From: Chitinophaga deserti
Lineage (GTDB): Bacteria; Bacteroidota; Bacteroidia; Chitinophagales; Chitinophagaceae
Length of the DNA: 64,000 nt
NCBI RefSeq assembly: GCF_003149455.1
Contig: NZ_QFFK01000005.1
Span: 434,001-498,000, forward strand
Reading direction: 5' to 3'
The stretch's first letter is position 1; each line of letters opens with the position of its first letter. Below, piece after piece: positions 35,289-43,996 of this stretch. The position numbers and the translations under genes were made by a program. The notes below the pieces were generated by a model. It saw only the letters and a program-made list of their open reading frames with translations. It had not been told where the DNA came from and made no database searches.

Positions 35289-35416
35289 GGTTTTGGTGCA
35301 TTTAGTCTTCCTATGCTAACAAGACTTAACAGGAATTGTTTTACTTCCCATCCGTACGGATGTATTCACTCATACAGATGGGAAGTACTATTCATTGATA
35401 TTCAATATCTGTTGTG

Positions 35417-36400
35417 CTATTTCGCCTGCCATAATGCATCTGTGAACCAGCCCTTTTCGTCTGTAAAGTTTCTTATGGGTGTAAATCCGCAGCTGGCAGC
35501 CAGCTGAAGAATACCTTCAGGCGTATATTTCTGCGATATCTCCATGTAAATGGGCTCATCTTTCCGGAAGCGGACAACGGTGCCGCCGATATGTACTGCC
35601 TGATCGCGGAGGCTGATCAGGTAGCTTTTACAGGCTCCTGTACCGGGGTCGTATGTAGGGTAATGAAGAAACTGTTGTGTAAGGAAGTCAGCATCCAGCT
35701 CCCGGTTAATGCGGGTAAGGAGGTTGAGGTTGAAGTTGCGGGTAAGGCCCTGCTTGTCGTTATACGCATCGAGGATGAGGCGCGGGTTCTTCTGAAGGTC
35801 GAAACCGGTAAGCAGGAAATCGCCGGGGCGCAGCTGTCGCCGTACTTCCGATAAGAATCCGGTGGCTTCTTCCGGCGTAAAGTTACCGATGCTGCTGCCC
35901 ATGAACATTACCAGTCTGGGTTTGCCTGCAGTTTGACCTGATTGGGCCAGCATCTCCATGTATTCTCCATTGAGGCCATGCACTTCGAGGCCGGGCAGGA
36001 CATCAGGAAGTTTATTTTGCAAATGCCGGATGATGTTGCCCGAAATATCGATGGGGTAATAACGGTGCCCCATACCTGCACGCATCCATTCGCGCAGCAG
36101 GTGTACGGACTTGGAAGCGTCTCCTGCGCCCAGTTCCACAAGATCGGCCTGGGGAACTACTGCACGGATGGTGGCAACTATAGCGGCCGATTGTGTTTCG
36201 AGGATTTCCATTTCGCAGCGCGTGAGATAGTATTCTGCACAATGCATGATCTGCTGAAAGAGGGCATCGCCGGTGGCATCATAAAAGTATTTCGACTGCA
36301 GCCTTTTCGGGTGGCCCTGTAAGCCTTCCAGCACGTCGCGGAGAAAAGCCTGGCGTGCTTTTGAGGCAGGCGGGGCCATAATGGCGGTTACTGTTCTCAT
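35417..36400 (-). CDS. egtD: L-histidine N-alpha-methyltransferase EgtD
   Basis: A 327-aa SAM-dependent enzyme that trimethylates histidine to hercynine, the first step of ergothioneine synthesis. The Rossmann SAM motif is LVELGAGDASKS. Other EgtD segments are YFYDATGDALFQQIM, YYPIDISGNI, MFMGSSIGNFTPEEA and LLTGFDLQKNPRLILDAYND. The length agrees with the family. It starts 3 bases after the egtB stop and is the last gene of the five-gene operon beginning at 41220. Confidence 0.95.
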   Translation of the reverse strand: MRTVTAIMAPPASKARQAFLRDVLEGLQGHPKRLQSKYFYDATGDALFQQIMHCAEYYLTRCEMEILETQSAAIVATIRAVVPQADLVELGAGDASKSVHLLREWMRAGMGHRYYPIDISGNIIRHLQNKLPDVLPGLEVHGLNGEYMEMLAQSGQTAGKPRLVMFMGSSIGNFTPEEATGFLSEVRRQLRPGDFLLTGFDLQKNPRLILDAYNDKQGLTRNFNLNLLTRINRELDADFLTQQFLHYPTYDPGTGACKSYLISLRDQAVHIGGTVVRFRKDEPIYMEISQKYTPEGILQLAASCGFTPIRNFTDEKGWFTDALWQAK

Positions 36401-36403
36401 CGG

Positions 36404-37585
36404 TTACGGTTTTAAGGTTTTAGCCAGCCGGATGCCTGTCAGCTGCCAGCGTAAATGCGGATGAAAGAAGTTGCGGTATGTATGCCTGCTATGGCCTTCC
36501 GGTGTGAAGTCGGATGCGCCGCGCAGTACTTTCTGGTTTACCATGAATTTTCCGTTGTATTCACCTACAGGGCCTGCCACCCGTTCGAAGCCGGGATAGG
36601 GGAGGTACGCACTTTCCGTCCATTCCCAGCGCCTGCCCCATCCGAAAAGATGTGACGCCGCTTCCCATTCAAACTCAGTAGGCAGCCGCATCCCTTTCCA
36701 GGCAGCAAATGCGGCAGCTTCATAGAAGCTGATATGCGTAAGGATATCGCCTGGCACAACTGGCACCACGCCCTGCAGGGTGTAATGCATCCATTGGCCG
36801 TTTTCCTGATGCCAGTACAGCGGGCAATTAACCTGCGTGCGCTTCACCCAGTCCCAGCCTTCGGCATGCCAGTAGGAAAATTCCTTATAGCCGCCTGCTT
36901 CCATGAATGCGAGATAATCACCGTTGGTGGCCAGACTGTTTGCTATCGCATAAGGCTGGAGGTATACTTTATGGCGGTTCAGTTCATTGTCGTAACAGAA
37001 GCCTTCTCCTTCAAAGCCAATTTCGTAGACTCCTTCCTCCATGTTAATGAACTTTTGCTTTACCACGGTTTGCGGCGCAGGAGGCTCTTCGAGGTTGTAT
37101 GGGGGAAAGAGGGGGTTGTGGCCGAGGATGTATTTGATATCTGTCCATAACAGCTCCTGATGCTGCTGCTCGTGCTGGCAGCCGAGGGTAATGAGTGTTT
37201 CGGCTTCTGCTGATAAAGACCGGGATAGCAGCTGCTCCATGGCAGAATCCACATAACTGCGGTATTTGTAGATCTCCTCTACCGTGGGGCGGCTCAGGTT
37301 GCCCCTGTCTGTCCGGATCACACGGGTACCGAGGCTTTCGTAATAGCTGTTGAACACGTAATTGAACATGGCATCGTATTCCGTGTAGCCAGGCAGGAAT
37401 TTTTTAAGAATAAGGGTCTCAAAAAACCAGGTGGTGTGGCCGAGGTGCCATTTAGGCGGACTCACATCTTCTACAGGTTGTACCACATAATCCTCTTTTT
37501 GTAGCGGGCGGCAAATCGTTTCCGTCCATTTCCGCACCTGCAGGTAATGCCTGGCAAGCGCGGAGGGAGTGCTTACTTCTAACAT
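36404..37585 (-). CDS. egtB: Ergothioneine biosynthesis sulfoxide synthase EgtB
   Basis: A 393-aa non-haem iron enzyme that joins hercynine to a sulfur donor (cysteine or gamma-glutamylcysteine) with O2. The N-terminal DinB-like domain carries the likely iron ligands H50 (WHLGHTTWFFE), H138 and H142 (HEQQHQELL). The C-terminal half is an FGE-sulfatase domain (NGDYLAFMEAGGYKEFSYW, LRGASDFTPEGHSRHTYRNFF). No egtC amidohydrolase is nearby; either cysteine is used directly, as in type II EgtB enzymes, or EgtC lies elsewhere. It is separated by one base from the transporter gene upstream. Confidence 0.95.
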   Translation of the reverse strand: MLEVSTPSALARHYLQVRKWTETICRPLQKEDYVVQPVEDVSPPKWHLGHTTWFFETLILKKFLPGYTEYDAMFNYVFNSYYESLGTRVIRTDRGNLSRPTVEEIYKYRSYVDSAMEQLLSRSLSAEAETLITLGCQHEQQHQELLWTDIKYILGHNPLFPPYNLEEPPAPQTVVKQKFINMEEGVYEIGFEGEGFCYDNELNRHKVYLQPYAIANSLATNGDYLAFMEAGGYKEFSYWHAEGWDWVKRTQVNCPLYWHQENGQWMHYTLQGVVPVVPGDILTHISFYEAAAFAAWKGMRLPTEFEWEAASHLFGWGRRWEWTESAYLPYPGFERVAGPVGEYNGKFMVNQKVLRGASDFTPEGHSRHTYRNFFHPHLRWQLTGIRLAKTLKP

Positions 37586-37586
37586 G

Positions 37587-39131
37587 TCAATTTTTTTGCG
37601 TATTCAGATAACGAGTGAGACCGGTAATGGAGCGGATGCCGAATTGCGCTGCCGCTGCTTCCCGCATCATCAGTGCATATGCGTTGTTGAAACCAATAGG
37701 CTGCATCCAGCGCAGCCCGTATTGCTGTTCGAACCGGTCGCGCACAAAATTGTAGGCGCTGTCTTTATTTCTCAGATTCTCCGTTAAAGGCTGCTGTAAT
37801 ATCACGAGCAGGCCGGTGCCGGTATATTCAGGATAGAAATCAATCTGATCATTCGTTAATGCATCAAAACAAATTTTCGTGCCACCTAGTCCTGTTTTGG
37901 AAGAAATTGACAATTCTGTGTTTCCTTCCACCAGCAGTTTATACATTTCACAGAGGATGTATTGCTCCGTGAAGATCTTCGAACCCATTCGCACCACACC
38001 TTTTTTCCCATGCCTTTGCGGTTTCAGGAGGCCCTGTTTGTCAAGAAAGTCGCGGGCTACGGTGGCAGGACTTTCATGCAGGAAATCTACCCGGTAGTTC
38101 AGGTATGTCATTACCGAATCGTTGATACGTCCGGCCAGCAGGTCAAGCGCCGGACCCAGTTCCGGGAAGCGCTCCAGTGCATCCTTGCGGACTACAGGGG
38201 CGGCGTAGTATGGCGGGAAGATGTGCTGATCATCGTCGAGGATAACAAGGTTATATGCCCTGATGCGCCCGTCAGTACTATATCCGCTCACCACATCCAG
38301 TTTCTCTTCATGTAAAGCCTGGTACATCACGGCATCGTTGATGACAACGGTGGGGATGCGCAGGTGATATATACGTTTAAGTCCCAGCCATCCATCTTCC
38401 CGGCCCATGAATTCAGGCGTAAAGCCCGCCAGTAATTTGCCTTTGGCAGCAGGCGTCATGGCGGAGAGGGCAAACACAATCACTGCTGCAGCACCTGCCC
38501 AGCGGAAATGCCGCATGCTGAGCTTTTGTGCGCGCGACAACAGGAAGTCGAACAGGATAGCCAGTAACGCAGCAGGAATAGCACCCGCAAGTATCATGTT
38601 GGTATTGTTCAATGCTATGCCTCCGAAGATGAATTCTCCCAGTCCGCCCGCGGCAATATACGCTGCCAGCGTAGCTACCCCCACATTGATGACGGCGGCA
38701 GTACGTATGCCGGCGAGTATTACCGGCATGGCGAGGGGCATTTCTGCTTTAAAGAGTACCTGTCCGTTCGTCATGCCCATGGCAACTGCCGCTTCGCGCA
38801 CCGTGGCATCTACCCCGCGGATGCCTGTATAGGTATTGCGGATGATGGGGAGTAGTGCATACAGGAATAATGCAAAGATGGCAGGCTTAGGGCCAATGCC
38901 CAGTAACGGGATAAGGAAACCCAGCAATGCAATACTGGGAATAGTTTGCAGGACTCCGGCAAACCCGAGTATCATACCCACCAGCTTCTGCTTCCGGGCG
39001 ATGAGGATGCCCAATGGCACACCCGCAAGGATGGCGAGGGCAACCGATAATAAAGTCAGATGTATATGCGTGAGCGTTTGCTCTAGCAGTTTGCCCGACT
39101 GGCTCTGGAGGAATTGCAGGAAATCGTTCAT
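37587..39131 (-). CDS. ABC permease fused to a circularly permuted substrate-binding domain (OpuC/ProX/EgtU-like)
   Basis: A 514-aa fusion. Residues 1-200 are a ProW/OpuCB-type permease (five or six membrane segments, EAA loop at EAAVAMGMTNGQ near 113-124). A further hydrophobic segment (about 211-226) leads to a periplasmic binding domain. In ProX/OpuCC the order is SKxFTEQ-half first, then the FLxREDG...PPYxAAP half. Here the second half comes first (FMGREDG at 241-247, GRI at 288-290, PPYYAAPVVR at 306-315, ending near 369) and the first half last (GSKIFTEQ at 383-390, TGLGGTK at 413-419, YPEYTGTG, GFNNAYAL at 480-487). Ligands of the family are betaine-like quaternary amines; ergothioneine and hercynine are trimethylammonium compounds too, and egtBD follow directly. 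The substrate is inferred only from context. Confidence 0.88.
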   Translation of the reverse strand: MNDFLQFLQSQSGKLLEQTLTHIHLTLLSVALAILAGVPLGILIARKQKLVGMILGFAGVLQTIPSIALLGFLIPLLGIGPKPAIFALFLYALLPIIRNTYTGIRGVDATVREAAVAMGMTNGQVLFKAEMPLAMPVILAGIRTAAVINVGVATLAAYIAAGGLGEFIFGGIALNNTNMILAGAIPAALLAILFDFLLSRAQKLSMRHFRWAGAAAVIVFALSAMTPAAKGKLLAGFTPEFMGREDGWLGLKRIYHLRIPTVVINDAVMYQALHEEKLDVVSGYSTDGRIRAYNLVILDDDQHIFPPYYAAPVVRKDALERFPELGPALDLLAGRINDSVMTYLNYRVDFLHESPATVARDFLDKQGLLKPQRHGKKGVVRMGSKIFTEQYILCEMYKLLVEGNTELSISSKTGLGGTKICFDALTNDQIDFYPEYTGTGLLVILQQPLTENLRNKDSAYNFVRDRFEQQYGLRWMQPIGFNNAYALMMREAAAAQFGIRSITGLTRYLNTQKN

Positions 39132-39859
39132 GGCGCCTCGGTTTTACCGTGAAGGAATGCCGCCACAAAATCGTTGGCAGGGTTCTGCTGCAGTTCTTCA
39201 GGCGTGCCGGTCTGGATGAGCCGGCCTTTGTCCATGATACCGATACGGTCGCCCAGTTCTAGGGCATCGCGGATATCGTGGGTGACCATTACTACGGTTT
39301 TGTTTTTGAACTCGTCCAGCTCATTAAACTCCTGGCGTATATGTGCGCGGGTAACAGGGTCGAGGGCGCCAAAGGGTTCATCCATTAAGAGAACGGGAGG
39401 GTCTGCCGCAAGCGCTCTGGCAAGGCCTACACGCTGCTGCTGGCCACCACTGAGCTGTGCGGGATATTGATGGGCATGCGCTTCCCAGGAGAGGCCCAGT
39501 TTCTGCAGCAGTGCTTCGGTACGCTGGCGGATGCGGGCTTTATCCCAACCCAGCAGTTTAGGTACAATGGCGATGTTTTCTGCCACGGTATAGTGCGGGA
39601 AGAGGCCATATTGCTGCATCACATAGCCCATTTGCCTGCGGAGGTCTTCCGGACGGAAGGTGCGGGTGTCTTTCCCCCGGAAAAATATCTTTCCGTTATC
39701 GGGGTCCAGCAGGCGGTTGAGCATGCGGAGGGTAGTGGTTTTACCGCTGCCGCTGGTGCCCAGTAACATGAGGCGCCCGCCTTCAGGAACGGTGAATGAT
39801 ACATCCTGCACCGCAGGGCGCCCGTCAAAAGCTTTATAAAGTTGGCTGGCTTCAATCAT
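39128..39859 (-). CDS. ABC transporter ATP-binding protein (ProV/OpuCA/EgtV-like)
   Basis: A 243-aa ATPase with Walker A GTSGSGKTT, signature LSGGQQQRVGLARAL, Walker B VLLMDEPFGALD and the switch His in MVTHDIRDAL. It lacks the C-terminal CBS pair that osmosensing ProV/OpuA ATPases carry, which argues against ionic-strength gating. It overlaps both neighbours by four bases (ATGA), so it is translationally coupled to the reductase upstream and the permease-binding protein downstream. Confidence 0.93.
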   Translation of the reverse strand: MIEASQLYKAFDGRPAVQDVSFTVPEGGRLMLLGTSGSGKTTTLRMLNRLLDPDNGKIFFRGKDTRTFRPEDLRRQMGYVMQQYGLFPHYTVAENIAIVPKLLGWDKARIRQRTEALLQKLGLSWEAHAHQYPAQLSGGQQQRVGLARALAADPPVLLMDEPFGALDPVTRAHIRQEFNELDEFKNKTVVMVTHDIRDALELGDRIGIMDKGRLIQTGTPEELQQNPANDFVAAFLHGKTEAP

Positions 39860-41220
39860 GTGATGGACATAAACAGGTTATTAAGGGACTCTGAAAAGGT
39901 GGGATGGGCGAATACTCCATCGCGTAATTGCCGGCAGGTAAGGTTACCCATCATGGCCATCTGTAAAACCGACATGATCTCTCCACCGGAAACGCTCACT
40001 ATGGCAGCACCCAATATCAGTCCGGTATCAGCATCTACTATGGCTTTCATCAATCCCCTTGTTTCTCCTGATTCAATACCGCGTGCCACTTTCGTAAGTG
40101 GCAGTTTAGCAACAAGGATGTTCTTCCCCTGCTCCCTTGCTTCCTGCTCTGTAAGCCCGATACGGCCCAGTTCCGGATCGGTGAACATGCAATACGGAAC
40201 ATGCCTGTTGCGGATGGAAAGTTCTTTATTTTCCAGGAGATTCTGCCATACGATAACGTAATCGTTATATGAAATATGTGTGAATGCAGGCCCTCCTTTC
40301 ACATCGCCCAATGCATAAATACCGGGAACACTGGTTTCCAGGCGGTCGTTCACAGCAATGGTACCATTTTTTTCTGCATGAAGCCCTGTTTGTTCCAGTT
40401 GTAAGTCTGCAGTATTGGGTGGCCGCCCCGCTGCTATGAGTATGTGGCTGCAGGTGATGGTGCGCGTTGCTCCGTTCTCCGATACTTCCAGCCGCAGGTG
40501 CCCGTCATCGGATGTCACCTGTTTCAGTTCGGCACCAGTAAGGATAGTAATGCCGTCTTCTTCCAGTATTTTATGAATTTCCGCAGCAATGTCTTCATCT
40601 TCTTTCCCCAGAATCCTGTTACTCTTTTCCAGCATGGTTACCTGCGATCCGAACCGCCGGTACATCTGCCCCATTTCCATGGCAATGTATCCCGCACCGA
40701 GTATGAAAAGGTGCTCCGGTACTTCCGTGAGGTCGAGGATGGTGGTGGAGGTGAGATAAGGAACGGTGCTGAGGCCTTTTATGGGTGGTATAGCCGCACT
40801 GGCCCCTGTATTGATGAATATATGTTCCGCGTGCAGTGTTTCGCCGTTTATTTCCACCGTTTTCATCCCGGTGAATACGGCTTTGCCTTCCAGATAATCG
40901 AGGTTGTCGGTTTTGGAAACTGCGCGGGTGAGGCCGTCAAAAGATTGTTGTACTACTTCATCTTTTCGCGCTTTTATTTTAGAGAGATCAGGGACGGTGG
41001 AGGATAAAGTGATACCGAATTCCCGGGCACGGCCAGCCATGTAGCATATGCGCGCAGCGCCTATCATGGTTTTGGTAGGGGTACACCCGTCGTTTACACA
41101 GGTGCCGCCTATCCTGCGCTGCTCTATCAGTGCGGTGCGCCAGCCGGCACCTGCCAGCTTCCGCGCAAGCGGGGTACCTGCCTGACCGGCCCCGATAATG
41201 ATGGCATCGTATTTTTTCAT
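39856..41220 (-). CDS. Pyridine nucleotide-disulfide oxidoreductase (mercuric reductase-like)
   Basis: A 454-aa FAD/NAD(P)H enzyme of the dihydrolipoamide dehydrogenase/glutathione reductase class. The FAD motif GAGQAGTPLA is at the N-terminus, the redox-active disulfide is C41/C46 in GGTCVNDGCTPTK, and the NAD(P) motif is LGAGYIAMEMG. A second FAD motif (GIYALGDVKGG) and the C-terminal catalytic-base segment FAHPTFSES follow, so it should reduce a disulfide or similar substrate. It lacks the N-terminal heavy-metal domain and C-terminal Cys pair of true MerA. As first gene of the ergothioneine operon it might reduce an ergothioneine or other low-molecular-weight disulfide; this is inference. 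Confidence 0.88.
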   Translation of the reverse strand: MKKYDAIIIGAGQAGTPLARKLAGAGWRTALIEQRRIGGTCVNDGCTPTKTMIGAARICYMAGRAREFGITLSSTVPDLSKIKARKDEVVQQSFDGLTRAVSKTDNLDYLEGKAVFTGMKTVEINGETLHAEHIFINTGASAAIPPIKGLSTVPYLTSTTILDLTEVPEHLFILGAGYIAMEMGQMYRRFGSQVTMLEKSNRILGKEDEDIAAEIHKILEEDGITILTGAELKQVTSDDGHLRLEVSENGATRTITCSHILIAAGRPPNTADLQLEQTGLHAEKNGTIAVNDRLETSVPGIYALGDVKGGPAFTHISYNDYVIVWQNLLENKELSIRNRHVPYCMFTDPELGRIGLTEQEAREQGKNILVAKLPLTKVARGIESGETRGLMKAIVDADTGLILGAAIVSVSGGEIMSVLQMAMMGNLTCRQLRDGVFAHPTFSESLNNLFMSIT

Positions 41221-41610
41221 GTTGAAAAAGGGTTTTTCAGGCGCTGTAAAGCTCTATAACAAACTGCGCCCTTACAATGTTCGGAACATGGTTTCTGTAG
41301 GCTCTCCAAAAACCGTTCCGCCTGACGAGTATCAGTTGCTGCCTGACGCGTGTCATTTCCCACATTTCCCACCCTTTCTACATTTGCATTATACAATTAT
41401 TGCAAACGAAGTAACCGCTTCATACATACCAGATAGCCGCCTTCGAAAGGGGGCGGTTTATATCCGGAAAAACCAGACCCCGCAGGAACAACCGATGAAT
41501 GAAACAACGAATGAATATATGACAGTATAGCATAATACGGTTGTTTCAGGGGTTCATTACAAAAAAATCAGTGGTGTTGTTTTGTTATATATGTACATCC
41601 GGCAGGCGCT
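41221..41610. promoter_or_regulatory. Regulatory region of the ergothioneine operon with paired CRP/FNR-like sites
   Basis: No convincing gene is seen here. Two 15-base repeats, GCCTGACGAGTATCA (41320-41334) and GCCTGACGCGTGTCA (41341-41355), each contain TGA-N6-TCA and lie exactly 21 bases apart, 100-135 bases before the operon start. TGA-N6-TCA is the core geometry of CRP-family operators, and the next gene encodes a CRP-family protein. No good TAnnTTTG element was found near the start codon. Confidence 0.5.
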
Positions 41611-42654
41611 TCAATGAAACGCAATTTCTTCCAGCCTGCCGGGCTCAAGCAATGTAATAACGGGGCCTTTGATGGCCACCAGTTTTTCCTGCTTGAATTC
41701 GCCGAGCGTACGGATCAGTGATTCCGTTGCAGTTCCGGCGAGAGAAGCCAGCTCATCCCTGGCAATGTTAACCTTATACTGGCCGGTGCCCTGGTGGTAT
41801 TTGTTCCGCAAATGCACCAACGCACTGGCCACTTTTTTGCGCAGCGTATCATAAGCGATCCCTACCAGCCGGTTTTCCTTTTCCGTTAGGTTGCGTGCCA
41901 GCATCCGCACAAACTTCTGAAAGATGAGTGGCACCCGCTCCAGCATTTCTTCCGCATCATTCCTGGGTATCAATGCCAGCTCCGTTTCATCCATCGCAAG
42001 GGCCGTTGCTTTATACCGGTCTTCTTCCAGCAGTGCAATGTATCCGAAGAAATCGCCCTGTTTGTACAGGCTGATCAGCAAATCTTTCCCGTCTTCATGC
42101 GTTTTAATGGTTTTCACTTTTCCTGAGAGGATGTAAAACATGTACCGCGGTGTTTCACCTTCCCGGTAAATCACCTCATGGGGTGCGAGGCGTACGGTAT
42201 TACGGTCGGTGATAAAAGCGCGGATGATATTCCGGAAATCAGTTTCACTGGCAGGATTAATGGCGGCAGCGTTCTGCAGGAGCAGATGCCGTTTCTCCAG
42301 CCGCACGGCAATGGTTTGTAATACTTCCGCTCCGGAGAAGGGACGTATCATCACATCATCGGCCCCCAGTTGCATGGCTTCCCTGAAGCGATGCGGGTCC
42401 CAGGCATCCAGCAGGAGGATGAAGGGCACCAACTGCAGCGGGCCTTCCTGCTGCATCACATGAAGCACGCCCAGCCCGTCTACCCCCGGCATATTCATAT
42501 CACACAGCACCAGGTCGGGCGGGTGTACGCGCATGCGGGAAATACCTTCCTGTCCGCCGGCAGCCTGCGCTACGGTATAACCGGCAGATTCCAGTAAGGG
42601 GGCGATACTTCCGCGTTTGCGGTCTTTCTTTTCGATCAGGAGAATGGTAGGCAT
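41611..42654 (-). CDS. Receiver-CRP/FNR fusion transcription factor with degenerate receiver
   Basis: A 347-aa protein from the ATG at 42654; the frame is open upstream through moeA antisense, which is rejected. Residues 1-120 form a response-regulator receiver with D52 (LVLCDMNMPG). Residues about 140-260 are a cyclic-nucleotide-binding-type beta roll (VIYREGETPRYMFYILSGKVKT), followed by a CRP-type winged helix (about 265-340) with recognition helix TATESLIRTLGEF. The E and R of that helix align with the residues that read TGA in FNR and CRP. The receiver is unusual: one acidic residue of the pocket, the switch Thr/Ser and the conserved Lys (Arg here in IRPF) are replaced. No Fe-S cysteines are present. 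It is probably a redox or metabolic regulator; the ligand is unknown. Confidence 0.87.
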   Translation of the reverse strand: MPTILLIEKKDRKRGSIAPLLESAGYTVAQAAGGQEGISRMRVHPPDLVLCDMNMPGVDGLGVLHVMQQEGPLQLVPFILLLDAWDPHRFREAMQLGADDVMIRPFSGAEVLQTIAVRLEKRHLLLQNAAAINPASETDFRNIIRAFITDRNTVRLAPHEVIYREGETPRYMFYILSGKVKTIKTHEDGKDLLISLYKQGDFFGYIALLEEDRYKATALAMDETELALIPRNDAEEMLERVPLIFQKFVRMLARNLTEKENRLVGIAYDTLRKKVASALVHLRNKYHQGTGQYKVNIARDELASLAGTATESLIRTLGEFKQEKLVAIKGPVITLLEPGRLEEIAFH

Positions 42655-42699
42655 GCCATAATAAACAAAGCCCTTGCTGCATTTGTTGGCCGCCGCGGA

Positions 42700-42731
42700 T
42701 TTGCCGCATTGGCGGCAATAGGCTAAATTTA
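42700..42731 (+). promoter_or_regulatory. Promoter of moeA
   Basis: TTTG (42700-42703), a 20-base spacer and TAAATTTA (42724-42731; one mismatch to TAnnTTTG). TAAATTTA is palindromic, so it could also serve the divergent regulator gene. Confidence 0.55.
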
Positions 42732-42750
42732 GTAAGCAAAACCCACCGTT

Positions 42751-43971
42751 ATGATGACCGTTTCCGAAGCTTTCTCCGCCATGATGCGTGCCGCCCCGGG
42801 GTTTGGCGTTACTACCGTGCTGCTCGAAGCTGCAGAAGGCCGTGTACTGCGCGAAACGGTGCATGCCGACAGGCCGCTGCCGCCATACGACCGCGTAACC
42901 GTAAACGGACTGGCCATCGCATTCGACAGCTACGCCCGCGGGCAGCGGGTATTTGGCTCCGGAGGCATACAGGCGGCAGGGATGCCCTGCCTGCAGCTCG
43001 CTAACCTGGCCGATGGCATGGAAGTAATGCGTGGCTCCGTAATGCCCGAACTCACCGATACCGTGGTACCCTTCGACCAGCTGGAAGTAACGGAGCATGA
43101 AGGGTTCAGAAGGTTCACCATCACAGGAGATGTGGAACCGGGACAGCATATCCACCGCAAAGGTGCCGACGCACATGCCGGCAAGCCCCTGCTGGAGCCG
43201 GGCATCAGGATAGGCCCCGCAGAAATAGGCATCCTCGCCGGAACAGGGAAGGCGGAAGTGAAAGTAAGCGCTTTGCCCAAAGTGCTGCTGGTAGCCACCG
43301 GGAACGAGTTGGTGGAAGTGCGGAACAAACCGGAGCCCCACCAGGTACGTATGTCGAACGTATTTAGCCTGGCCGCCGGTTTACAGGACATGGGCATCCC
43401 CGCAGATATAGTACACCTGGCCGATGAGAAGCCGCGCATGGCAGATGAATTACTCCCCATGCTGTACCGCTGCGATGTTATCATTTGCACAGGCGCAGTG
43501 GGCGACGGACGGTTTAACCACCTCCCTGAAATACTGGCCGAAGCAGGGATGGAAACTATAGTGGACGGGATAGGGCAGAAGCCCGGAAAACTGATCCGCT
43601 TCGGAAAGCTGCCGGGAGGCCCGGTAATATTTGCCCTTCCGGGAAACCCGCAATCTGTCATGACCAACTACGCTCGCTACATCCGCCCCTGGCTGGAAGC
43701 CTGCCTTGGTTTACCACTCCGCCAGCCTGTAATGGCCCTGCTGTCGGAAACACTCACTTTCACGCGCCCCCTCGAATACTTTATACCCGTTAAGCTCGCC
43801 CTATCACCGGAAGCAGTATTGCTGGCACAACCTATTCCGCATATGGGCTCCGGCGACCTCTGGGCACTCACCCATGCCGATGGTTTTATGGCGCTTCCAT
43901 CAACTTCAAACGTTTTCGAAGCCGGAAATGCCTTTCCCGTTTGGATATTCAGGCAGAATTTTCCAACTTGA
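42751..43971 (+). CDS. moeA: Molybdopterin molybdotransferase MoeA
   Basis: A 406-aa enzyme that inserts molybdate into adenylylated molybdopterin to give active molybdenum cofactor. Domain III with the DRPLPPYDRVTVNGLAI segment, the GDVEPGQHIHRKGAD region, the MoCF-fold segment VLLVATGNELVE and CTGAVGDGR are visible, and the C-terminal beta domain completes the protein. The common MDGYA motif reads VNGLA here, a variant of the Bacteroidota type. Start at 42751 or at the adjacent second ATG. No other moa/moe genes are near. It is divergent from the receiver-CRP gene. Confidence 0.9.
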   Translation: MMTVSEAFSAMMRAAPGFGVTTVLLEAAEGRVLRETVHADRPLPPYDRVTVNGLAIAFDSYARGQRVFGSGGIQAAGMPCLQLANLADGMEVMRGSVMPELTDTVVPFDQLEVTEHEGFRRFTITGDVEPGQHIHRKGADAHAGKPLLEPGIRIGPAEIGILAGTGKAEVKVSALPKVLLVATGNELVEVRNKPEPHQVRMSNVFSLAAGLQDMGIPADIVHLADEKPRMADELLPMLYRCDVIICTGAVGDGRFNHLPEILAEAGMETIVDGIGQKPGKLIRFGKLPGGPVIFALPGNPQSVMTNYARYIRPWLEACLGLPLRQPVMALLSETLTFTRPLEYFIPVKLALSPEAVLLAQPIPHMGSGDLWALTHADGFMALPSTSNVFEAGNAFPVWIFRQNFPT

Positions 43972-43996
43972 CCATCGCATCTAAACTTCCACTTCC

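Noticed and set aside
39856..41220. Mercuric reductase MerA
   Set aside because: The N-terminal heavy-metal domain and the C-terminal cysteine pair are missing and no other mer genes are near.
41198..41530. 110-codon plus-strand frame upstream of the ergothioneine operon
   Set aside because: Composition is unlike a real protein, and it covers the repeat sites and overlaps the operon start.
42655..43341. N-terminal extension of the receiver-CRP gene
   Set aside because: It is antisense to moeA; the receiver domain begins right at the ATG at 42654.
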